Source: Verrucomicrobiota bacterium
GTDB lineage: Bacteria > Verrucomicrobiota > Verrucomicrobiae > Opitutales > CG1-02-43-26
Reading direction: 5' to 3'
Assembly (NCBI GenBank): GCA_013289195.1
Contig: JABDAI010000015.1
Coordinates: 1-26,800 of the forward strand
Length of the DNA stretch: 26,800 nt
The notes below the pieces were generated by a model, which did not search any database, was not told where the DNA came from, and saw nothing but the letters and a program-made list of their open reading frames with translations. A program made the translations under genes and the position numbers. Each line of letters opens with the position of its first letter. Positions within the stretch are counted from its first letter, which is position 1. Positions 18,901-25,473 of this stretch are shown here, piece after piece.

Positions 18901-19990
18901 GGGACATGTTTATGAACTAGAGAAATTATCATTAATTAATGTGGTAAAAAATCAAAATAAAACCGTGCTCAAATTAAGTCATAAAATAGTACAAGATGAA
19001 ACAAAAAAAGCACTCATTGAAGAGGATAAAGGTGAGTCTCAAGAAATATTGAAAAAGCTAATAATGAAATTAAAGAATCCATTTCAATGTGTTAAAGCTC
19101 ATGCAAATGACCAGCAATCACCAGCTGAATGGAGTAATCATGCAAGAATGCTACTTAGAGAAGCAAAAAAAGTAAATTTGAATTTTACAGGTAGAGAGGA
19201 ATTACTATTTAGCCTTGGAAACCATTATGATTTAGCAGACATTAATTACAAAGAGGCAATATATTATTGGGAGGAATTATTAAACTATTACGGACAGCTT
19301 CGGAACCATCTTGGTATCGCATTGGGCTTACATAAGCTTGGTGATGACTATCTGAAATTGGGAGATACTAATAAAGGCCTGGAATGTATGAAACAAGCCT
19401 ATAGCATATATTTGCCTACATTTGGTAAAGAGGATAAGAGCACAAAAGAGATTCGATTAGCAATAGAGCCATTACAGCCAAATTTTAAGGAAATAGAAAA
19501 TCGATTAATCATTGTATCTCGAGGAGAAGCCAGTGACATCTTATTAACTTTAAAACAAAAAATTCAAGAAAATGTTCTAAATAGCATAGTCAGAATTGTG
19601 GATGATCAAACATGGTGCTATAAGCATGGGTGGAGTAGCCTCAGTCTTGGAAAAGATTGGGGCGTCAAAGGATATCTAGAAAAAGATTATCTTAAAAGGC
19701 AATTAGGGGAATTAGGAAACAACGATGATAATGTAGAAATGGCTCAGATGTTATGTTTCGAAGCAATGAATCTGGGCGTAATGAAATCTGAGAATAGGTC
19801 TTATGAAGTGGTGAAAGATTTTACTAAAGCCAATCCAGAGCTTGTAATAAAGATTGCGAAACAACATCCTGAGTTTTTTGTCGACGGTTCAATAGTAGAT
19901 GCTTGCAGCACAGTGTTGTCGTATGATAGAGTAGAACATATTTTAAAACATATTACATATTTGGGAACGTTTCAACCAAGTAAACTATAA
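15914..19990 (+). CDS. Large lipase class 3 / STAND (NB-ARC-type) ATPase / TPR protein
   Basis: A 1358-residue multidomain protein with no signal peptide. Residues about 60-140 look like a decayed LRR (LTAIEMNGLYKSISNN). A class 3 lipase domain spans about 180-400, with LAIRGTEGG and nucleophile elbow GHSLG (Ser296). Two small-residue-rich hydrophobic stretches follow (about 454-493 and 507-530). A STAND-type ATPase begins near 720: Walker A GAGGMGKST at 749-757, Walker B LLIFDN near 820, and a VIITSRN motif near 845. A TPR-like region lies at about 1093-1173. The effector/switch/sensor order is that of bacterial STAND defence proteins, but similar proteins occur in intracellular bacteria and may act on hosts. 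The start has no visible Shine-Dalgarno; Met14 is an alternative. Domain calls are firm for lipase and ATPase; the biological role is inference. Confidence 0.85.
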   Translation: MDYEKNTEFIKKMLRPINTVNSHGGSINLFFTAFRIQTALASSGRASQACRHFSLNDNTQYRLRPNNCAASICEEISGGLNKSLTKENFEQLTAALAKNDPCIVAVTVKFRLTAIEMNGLYKSISNNTELGYISWHETQFAADDKILQQIESKLIENNRNYRHHPNDYTHGLLSKHAYKDSACGSNVTLDPTVDEHLKNWKVEKVYPDTQVSGYYAAIYINHTTHQVVLAIRGTEGGVMDTISSLLQKNSDWKTNFEEILGNQIVVGQQARNLQATEEAIEIAKNAGYRLSFTGHSLGAWLAELSAFYSYAFCEYYDIKAVTFDSPGTLPMMEKLQSNNINDRVKLEDLDIVTYLAHPNPANCCNSHVGRVYKVDPLMKMTKRIERKMPASIKNTLGDKIKPILAIEGHDLWGILTCFNPKTGKPTKCQTIRDWPRIVYKGDQRTFSQKGQEIAGAAKRVAVAGVNTLTTLAATSAGVPPIASAAIGAGVGYRVNWGFDYYIINDNTLMSIIGVLISGLREVIANIVPPRAQVPLRLAIDYMIGEGTVELVDNALKKDINQEQYWKYYEHIDFKISNEDEKSPEKRMKIFDERFELIALVKYREGKNVHELKLITDSVDKYLYKLFEFKEKLGEREDILPIVKTQLEELLASFKINRNGPQKILIPNPGYDIDDIRQRTQRLLQVIPKDIRKVWQKEGIEHTIMEMKQSLIKELPDNLPFAAHNYKEIHGKKEELQDKFSKNAVVLISGAGGMGKSTLAENWGRDRMQENWQVRWIKGTEIEEEFFQLARELHIIINRLHLEAIRDEVYGVLARLKKKVLLIFDNVEEEEKIKPFLKNLPNCIKVIITSRNVNLLEGIGIKTINVNGFSKQEAISYLKMGLEQREKGRSEKEIEKEAGRLVKIVRTSPFRLSKIVAYLNAHPFQSIDQFLEEYKAIKMSKIQNEEIYPEVEILFRDLKNRFPKSWLLLKYLAYLDMEGTSSQFIGNLMTETQANLEGHVYELEKLSLINVVKNQNKTVLKLSHKIVQDETKKALIEEDKGESQEILKKLIMKLKNPFQCVKAHANDQQSPAEWSNHARMLLREAKKVNLNFTGREELLFSLGNHYDLADINYKEAIYYWEELLNYYGQLRNHLGIALGLHKLGDDYLKLGDTNKGLECMKQAYSIYLPTFGKEDKSTKEIRLAIEPLQPNFKEIENRLIIVSRGEASDILLTLKQKIQENVLNSIVRIVDDQTWCYKHGWSSLSLGKDWGVKGYLEKDYLKRQLGELGNNDDNVEMAQMLCFEAMNLGVMKSENRSYEVVKDFTKANPELVIKIAKQHPEFFVDGSIVDACSTVLSYDRVEHILKHITYLGTFQPSKL

Positions 19991-20056
19991 TAGACTTTAA
20001 TTAATCTGACAGATCCAATAAAAACAAAATAAAAAAGGACTGTTATAAATATAAGT

Positions 20057-20245
20057 GTGAATGACAAAATCATCAAAAATAAGTTAGGGTCAAGCCGATT
20101 AAAATTCAATGACTATTTCTGGAGTAGCCTCAATAGTGTCTTTGTAGCTAAGCTACTGACGGATTGGGTGCCTATTGTCGAATATATACGAAACCACTCA
20201 TGGGTTATATTTAACCGATGGAAGAAGCAGATTGAGAATGCCTAA
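20057..20245 (+). CDS. Hypothetical 62-residue protein, doubtful
   Basis: A short ORF 66 bases after the lipase/STAND gene in the same direction. The predicted peptide is rich in aromatic residues and lysine (for example DYFWSSLNSVFVAKLL) with one weakly hydrophobic segment; I do not recognise it. No good Shine-Dalgarno sequence is seen, the nearest purine run (AAAAAAGGA) being about 20 bases upstream. Its TAA overlaps the stop of the convergent LRR-like gene by four bases (20242-20245). It may be a real small partner of the large protein, a degraded 3' remnant, or chance. Confidence 0.35.
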   Translation: MNDKIIKNKLGSSRLKFNDYFWSSLNSVFVAKLLTDWVPIVEYIRNHSWVIFNRWKKQIENA

Positions 20246-22182
20246 TCGACCCAAATTACTTTAGCACCAAGAGGTATATCAACCACACACTCATGACCTT
20301 TACGTGGTAAAATTAATGTTCCACTAGAATATTTTACGGAAACTGATGTAATTTTTTTACACTGGCTTAAATCAACAACACTACCATAAATGCCATGACA
20401 CTCAAAGGAGATAACACTATCCGGTAATCTTAACATCCCTCTATAAATTTTTTTTACCGAAACTGTTGTGAGGTCTGTGCATTGCCCTAAACCACAAATA
20501 ACAGCACCGTTACAAAGGCCCATCCCTAAGTAGGTAGTGCTATAAGAAATATCCTCACATTCAAAACTAGTAGTAGTGGGTGGCAGCTTAAGTGTTCCTT
20601 CAATATTACCATTCACTCTCACCTTTAGGGGATTGATACACTGACTCAAATTAACTGTGGCTCCATATTGGATACCTTGGCACACAAAATGAGTAATATT
20701 TGAGGGGAGTTGTATTGAGGTTTTATTGATATCATACCTAAACAACCATAACCAATCTTCAGCTGTAGCGGTCAACGGTCTGGTGGTACCCTCAATAGGA
20801 ACCCGATACGTGTTGTAAACCTTTCCAAGTTCAACACCGCTAAGACTAGGATAGTTAGTTAAGTCAAGTGTTTGATTAACAACATTTCTGCTCTTCAATT
20901 CCACTTTACTAGGTGGTAATAGAATTGAGCCCATTTTTCCAATTTTTCCTACTTTAACCATTGTTAGATTAGAACAATGTCTTAAATCAATAGGAGAATG
21001 AGCTAAACAACTATTGTCCTCATACTGGAAAATCTTAACACTAGGTGGCAATTTAGGTATTCTTTCTATGCTTCCCATGCTGACTGTTGTAAGGTTAGAA
21101 CAATGACTTAAGTCTAGAGGAGACATGTACCCAACATCCCTACATACAAAGTTTTCGACAGTTGAAGGTAAATCAATTCGAGCCCAAACACTTCCTACCT
21201 TGACTGTTTTAAGTTTGGAGCAACTTCTTAAAGAAAGTTGATTGTTAACATTCTCGCATTCAAAGTTTTCAATACTAGAAGACATATCACGCGAGCGTAG
21301 CATGGTATCAATCTTTCCTACTTTGAGAATCTTTAGATTGGAGCAATGCCTTGAAATAGGAATATTCTCAGCCCTAAGAGTCATACATTCAAAGCTTTCA
21401 ATATTAAACGGCAATTTAAGTTCTCTTTGAATATTTTTTACTTTCAGTATCGTAAGGCTGGAACAGGAAGTTAAATCAAGGATGTTACCAGAGGAAATAT
21501 TCTGGAATTCAACGTTTTTAATAACAGAAGGGTTCGGAAAAAAGATCGCCATGTTACCTTCAATGCTTCCTACTTTAACTGTTGTGAGCTTAGTACAATT
21601 ACCTAAATCAATTGTTGGAATTTTAGAAGGGTCTTTTTTTGCCAATTGACGCTCCATGAAATCCAAATCCTTGCGGTTGTATTCGCCTATTTCTCTCAAT
21701 ACTTCACTAAAGTTACTTTCACTTTCTACCCACCTTGCCCTGTAATTGCTATCTCTTTCATTTTCCTCTACTTCCTCTTTTATATCGGCTAACCATTTAT
21801 TTTCTTTTTCTACAATATTGGTAATATCCGCGCACTCAAATTCCGTAACATCAGCCGGCAAAATAAGTGTTCCTTCTATTTTTCCAACTTTAACCGTTTT
21901 GAGATTCCAATACTTACTTAAGTCAAGTGTTTTACCATAAGGAATACTCTCTTTTGTATCATAGTTGACGATATCTTTCAAAGGATCCTCTTTGTCCATT
22001 GCCCAATCACGTTCAATTATTGGAGAAGCTTCAAAAATAACATCGTCGTCAATTTCTTGACTTCGCTTTTTATCAACTGGAGAACTTTCCACCTTGTATT
22101 TATCAAAAGAAGGTTCATTAGAACCAACAACAAGTCTTTTGGCAGAATTGCCTACCACTTTTCCATTAGAGTTATTAGCCAT
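20242..22182 (-). CDS. LRR-like repeat protein (divergent BspA-type)
   Basis: A 646-residue protein with a polar N-terminus of about 85 residues, no signal peptide, then about eleven irregular repeats of roughly 40-50 residues. Each unit follows the pattern LDLSxCSxLTxVxVGxI-G, then LPxxVxxFECxxI, so each contains two beta-strand-like halves. This resembles the Treponema/BspA type of LRR (LP-SV ... CS-LT-V) but without its AF motif. A charged helical insert lies between repeats 1 and 2 (about residues 123-185), and repeat 8 contains a longer insertion. The function is unknown; solenoids of this kind bind proteins, and in host-associated bacteria they are often effectors or surface proteins. 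No Shine-Dalgarno sequence precedes the ATG. The gene faces the lipase/STAND gene tail to tail. Confidence 0.82.
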   Translation of the reverse strand: MANNSNGKVVGNSAKRLVVGSNEPSFDKYKVESSPVDKKRSQEIDDDVIFEASPIIERDWAMDKEDPLKDIVNYDTKESIPYGKTLDLSKYWNLKTVKVGKIEGTLILPADVTEFECADITNIVEKENKWLADIKEEVEENERDSNYRARWVESESNFSEVLREIGEYNRKDLDFMERQLAKKDPSKIPTIDLGNCTKLTTVKVGSIEGNMAIFFPNPSVIKNVEFQNISSGNILDLTSCSSLTILKVKNIQRELKLPFNIESFECMTLRAENIPISRHCSNLKILKVGKIDTMLRSRDMSSSIENFECENVNNQLSLRSCSKLKTVKVGSVWARIDLPSTVENFVCRDVGYMSPLDLSHCSNLTTVSMGSIERIPKLPPSVKIFQYEDNSCLAHSPIDLRHCSNLTMVKVGKIGKMGSILLPPSKVELKSRNVVNQTLDLTNYPSLSGVELGKVYNTYRVPIEGTTRPLTATAEDWLWLFRYDINKTSIQLPSNITHFVCQGIQYGATVNLSQCINPLKVRVNGNIEGTLKLPPTTTSFECEDISYSTTYLGMGLCNGAVICGLGQCTDLTTVSVKKIYRGMLRLPDSVISFECHGIYGSVVDLSQCKKITSVSVKYSSGTLILPRKGHECVVDIPLGAKVIWVD

Positions 22183-22393
22183 AGAATTTAATAGAGAATC
22201 ATAAGAAGCCCAAAAGGCAAGCTTTAAGAATTGATCTTGAACACTTAAGTAATTTTTTTCTATGCTATATTTTTAATACAGGAGCTCTGTTAAGTGCTGT
22301 ATCATGAGATCAATGACATTTAACTAACTAACCCAAATTATCTGGGTCGAGCCATCAGTGAGCTGTTTACCTGTATTAATTAATTAGGGATGG
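22183..22393. other. Intergenic leader of the LRR-like gene
   Basis: About 210 bases without a credible ORF, presumably holding the minus-strand promoter of the LRR-like gene. I see short inverted repeats only (ACCCA and TGGGT around 22330-22347; ATACAG and CTGTAT around 22278-22304) and no promoter I would defend. Confidence 0.4.
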
Positions 22394-22501
22394 TTATACA
22401 TTTTCGAGAGAAGGACTTGTGGCGTTATAGAATTCGTCAAAAGATTTCTCAGCTTCGGTAGACACCTCCTTTTTTAAGGACTCCAGGCCTATAAGGTTCA
22501 T
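22394..22501 (-). CDS. Possible 35-residue small protein
   Basis: Minus-strand ORF starting 13 bases after the stop of the 104-residue gene. An AGGAAGAG sequence about 8 bases before the ATG is one of the better Shine-Dalgarno matches in this accessory region. The peptide (MNLIGLESLKKEVSTEAEKS, then an acidic and polar end) looks like one amphipathic helix. It could be a co-translated partner of the two-helix membrane protein. It is too short to recognise, and coding status is uncertain. Confidence 0.35.
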   Translation of the reverse strand: MNLIGLESLKKEVSTEAEKSFDEFYNATSPSLENV

Positions 22502-22514
22502 TGCCCGACTCTTC

Positions 22515-22829
22515 CTAAATTTCTTTATTCTCTTCTAGACTACGATTGTATATACAATAGCCCCCATAGATTACAACGCCAAAACCTACTCCTACAGCAG
22601 CAGCCTTTGCAGTCTCAGGATGTTTCCTTACTTGTTCTACTATGTACCGTCTTGCAAGAATTCCCCCAGTAATTCCAGCACTGACTACTAGTGCGAGCGC
22701 TTCATCTATCATCATCCTCGCCGCTATTCTTCCTCTTCCGTTTGCTGTAGATAGCATTTCTAGTGTATCACTCACCTCTTCAAACATTCCATATCCCGTT
22801 TCATAGATCTCGTGTCTAATTCTATTCAT
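22515..22829 (-). CDS. Small protein with two putative membrane helices
   Basis: A 104-residue product that I do not recognise. After a charged N-terminal region of about 40 residues come two hydrophobic, glycine- and alanine-rich segments (about 43-59, ALALVVSAGITGGILA, and 75-94) joined by a basic loop RRYIVEQVRKHPETAK, then an acidic tail. The hairpin layout is compatible with a holin-like or toxin-like pore, or a helper of a membrane complex, but nothing specific supports a function. It lies upstream of the 35-codon ORF and shares strand with hlyD, 114 bases away. No strong Shine-Dalgarno sequence is visible. Confidence 0.55.
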   Translation of the reverse strand: MNRIRHEIYETGYGMFEEVSDTLEMLSTANGRGRIAARMMIDEALALVVSAGITGGILARRYIVEQVRKHPETAKAAAVGVGFGVVIYGGYCIYNRSLEENKEI

Positions 22830-22943
22830 AAATATAAAATTTAAATGTTAATAAATCCCGAACTCTCTTCAGTAAAAATCAAAACTGACAAAAAACAAGG
22901 ATAATTTTATACATGCTATTCCATCAGAATTGGGCCCTCAATT

Positions 22944-24362
22944 TCACTTTTCCTTAAAGGCTCTATGTAGGCTATCGGTAATAGGGCTTGCCATATATTG
23001 CAAAAAGGTTCGTTCTCCTTTTACTATGAATACATCCGCTGGCATTCCTGGATATAATTTTACATCATAGTTTATTTTATCTAGAGCTTCTTTGGGAATA
23101 CGAATTCTTGCGATGTAATGAGGGTACTTACTTCGTTCATCGTGGATCCTATCTGCAGAAAAATATATCACTTCGCCCTCGACTCTAGGGACTAATCTAC
23201 TTTTATAAGCACTTAATTGTACTTTGGTGCGCAAGCCTACTTTAATGCTTTCCATATCTTTCGGCATTACCTGGGCTTCGATGATAAGTTCGTCATTTTG
23301 AGGCACTATATCCATAATTTTTGCTCCAGAGCCAATGACTCCACTGATAGTATGATATTGCATTCCAGTAATAATTCCAGCAGTAGGTGCCTTTATGATT
23401 GTTCTATTTAAAACGTCCTGTGCTGCTTGGTATTGTTCTTGTAAATCTAATATTTGTGCCTGGGTCTTTTGAAGTTGATCGTTGATTTCTCTTTGATTGT
23501 CATTTACAAAATCCAACATCTGTAACTGCGTTTCAGATATGGCTTCACCTACACTTGCTATGTTTCCTTTAATTTCGCCTAGTCTTCCTTCCATTTCCAG
23601 ATGTTTTTTCTTGATTTCAAATAAATCCGTTTTTGCAGTGCATCCCCGATCAAACAAGGTTTGCATATTGCCTACTTGTTCTTTTGTAAGTAGTGAGTGC
23701 AGTTCTAATGCATCTTTCGTTGTTTCAAGTCCTTTGATCTGTTCCTTATATTGTGCTATCTTTTGCAAAAGAATATCGATTTTACCTTTAACAGATTGCA
23801 CTCTGGTTCGAAAAAGAGCGTCCTGGGTATTGATTATTTTCTGTACCTCTGGAATGTGGGTATCGAATATTTCTTCTGAATAAGTAACACTATTCTCCCC
23901 CTGCTGCTCGGCAAGCAATCGGTTTTCAATAGCTTTTGTACTTCTTAATTGACTCAAAATCATTTGCAGCCTTGATTTTGCAGCAGTATCATTAAGTATT
24001 ATTAGAGGTTGATCCACGTTGACTAAGTCACCTTCTTTGATCAAGATTTTGTCAATAATACCTCCTTCCAAATGCTGGATGGTCTTGTAATTATCGCTTA
24101 AGACAACAAATCCAGGGGCCACAGTAGCACTATCAAGTTTCGCCAAACTTCCCCAAATTACAAAAAAGCCTACGCCGAGGGCAATTACGATGCAGGTGAA
24201 TTTAATTGGAGGAGCAATTGTCTTTTTTAAAGTACAAGCGTTAGCTATCTGGTCTTGGTTCCAATTACAACTAGTAACATTATTTGTATCAAAAATAAAG
24301 CGGATGAAGCACTGATAATATTTTTTTACTGTATCAAAGTAAGTTTTAAAATTAATTTTCAT
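22944..24362 (-). CDS. HlyD-family membrane fusion protein of a type I secretion system
   Basis: Periplasmic adaptor joining an inner-membrane ABC exporter to a TolC-like outer-membrane channel. The 472-residue protein has a cytoplasmic N-terminus of about 50 residues, one membrane helix at about 53-73, then the lipoyl-type half motif TIQHLEGGIIDKILIKEGD at about 94-112, a long coiled-coil region (about 125-320), the second half motif KAPTAGIITGM, and a C-terminal beta domain ending with YPGMPADVFI. This is the AprE/PrtE-HlyD pattern, with normal length. No ABC transporter or TolC gene is adjacent: ribF lies upstream. The nearby FG-GAP protein is a possible substrate, by proximity only. Confidence 0.92.
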   Translation of the reverse strand: MKINFKTYFDTVKKYYQCFIRFIFDTNNVTSCNWNQDQIANACTLKKTIAPPIKFTCIVIALGVGFFVIWGSLAKLDSATVAPGFVVLSDNYKTIQHLEGGIIDKILIKEGDLVNVDQPLIILNDTAAKSRLQMILSQLRSTKAIENRLLAEQQGENSVTYSEEIFDTHIPEVQKIINTQDALFRTRVQSVKGKIDILLQKIAQYKEQIKGLETTKDALELHSLLTKEQVGNMQTLFDRGCTAKTDLFEIKKKHLEMEGRLGEIKGNIASVGEAISETQLQMLDFVNDNQREINDQLQKTQAQILDLQEQYQAAQDVLNRTIIKAPTAGIITGMQYHTISGVIGSGAKIMDIVPQNDELIIEAQVMPKDMESIKVGLRTKVQLSAYKSRLVPRVEGEVIYFSADRIHDERSKYPHYIARIRIPKEALDKINYDVKLYPGMPADVFIVKGERTFLQYMASPITDSLHRAFKEK

Positions 24363-24463
24363 TTTTAAAAACTTGTATCAATTGATAAAAAATATTTCCT
24401 GATGAATCGTCAATAGTCTTTTTCTCATTTATAATTATTCTTTTAAAAATGCTCCTATAAGAC

Positions 24464-25345
24464 TTAGTTTGGTGTACCCGAATTGTGTATTAAAGTGACT
24501 TTTGAATCGTATTTTGATTCCGGATTCAAAAATTGAAACCATTCGATAGTTAATGCGTCTGCAGGTCCAAGTTCAGTGGGTTCTGGTAAATAAATTTCTA
24601 GTCTAGGATTTTCATTATCAGGGAATTCCAAGTTATTGCCATAGTACCCGATACCCTCATATTTTTTTGTTCTATTTCTGCTATGGACTTTTATGTCGTA
24701 AGTCCCAAATTTTGGTTTTACTTCAGGCCTCCAAACAATACTTAAGGGAGAAGCCGCCGTTACAACGAGGCCCATACTAAAATACGGATAGCCTAACATA
24801 ATATTGGCTTCTTTTATATTGCCTGTTTGAAGTGCTTCCCTAATCCGTGTGCTGCTAATTCTTTTACCTTTGTAGCTTACATTTTTTTGTTTAACGACGC
24901 TAAAGTCCAAAACTTTCCCAATACGTTCTAAAAAAGAAATATCTCCCTGTCTTTGATACCCAAAACGAAAATCATTTCCTGCATAAATTGCTTTAAGCTC
25001 AGGAAATACTTTCATTAGCAATTTAACAAAATCTTCGGGACTCAAATGTGCAAACTCATCCGTAAATTTTTGCTGAATGACAATATCAACTCCTTGTTCT
25101 TCAAGAAAATGATTTTTTATTTCCCCCGACATGATTGTTGGCACAGGGGAACTGGGATTGAAAAAATGACTAGGGTGGGGCCAAAAAGTAAGTACTACCG
25201 AAATTCCATTTGATTGCCGAGCTTCTTTGATTGCAGATTTAATCAGCTTTTGATGTCCTACATGCACTCCATCAAAAGTACCAATCGCTAAATGAACAGG
25301 GCCTTTTAGTAAATCTTCAACATGGTCCAAGCCGTATATAATCAT
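24464..25345 (-). CDS. ribF: RibF-like FAD synthetase with eroded flavokinase domain
   Basis: RibF normally phosphorylates riboflavin to FMN and adenylates FMN to FAD. The N-terminal adenylyltransferase (about 1-185 of 293) is well kept: FDGVHVGH at 24-31, TFWPHP, GNDFRFGYQRQGD, and ISSTRIRE at 163-170. The C-terminal half starts as usual (LGYPYFSMG), but the flavokinase G(K/R)xxGxPTAN nucleotide-binding signature is absent, replaced by a stretch around WRPEVKPKFGTYDIKV. A trace remains in NPRLEIYLPEP. The enzyme may therefore only make FAD from FMN. The start ATG has no clear Shine-Dalgarno sequence. The gene is a conserved housekeeping marker between two exported or export-related genes. 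Confidence 0.88.
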   Translation of the reverse strand: MIIYGLDHVEDLLKGPVHLAIGTFDGVHVGHQKLIKSAIKEARQSNGISVVLTFWPHPSHFFNPSSPVPTIMSGEIKNHFLEEQGVDIVIQQKFTDEFAHLSPEDFVKLLMKVFPELKAIYAGNDFRFGYQRQGDISFLERIGKVLDFSVVKQKNVSYKGKRISSTRIREALQTGNIKEANIMLGYPYFSMGLVVTAASPLSIVWRPEVKPKFGTYDIKVHSRNRTKKYEGIGYYGNNLEFPDNENPRLEIYLPEPTELGPADALTIEWFQFLNPESKYDSKVTLIHNSGTPN

Positions 25346-25473
25346 ATTAAAATTGAATATAATATCTGATTTCTTTTTACCAGTTTAAAAGGATCAGAGG
25401 CTTATTTTTCTTAGGATATTGAGTATTTTAGAGGACTTTGAACTTTATTAGGAAGAGCATTAATATTATACTT

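Noticed and set aside
22325..22350. ACCCA ... TGGGT inverted repeat as an operator or terminator
   Set aside because: A five-base stem is expected by chance in a region of this length.
22927..22943. Small hairpin (AATTG ... CAATT) after hlyD as a terminator
   Set aside because: Only a five-base stem with no T-run on the minus strand.
23497..23883. Plus-strand 128-codon ORF inside hlyD
   Set aside because: It lies wholly opposite the coiled-coil coding region; its serine-rich, low-complexity composition is typical of an antisense shadow.
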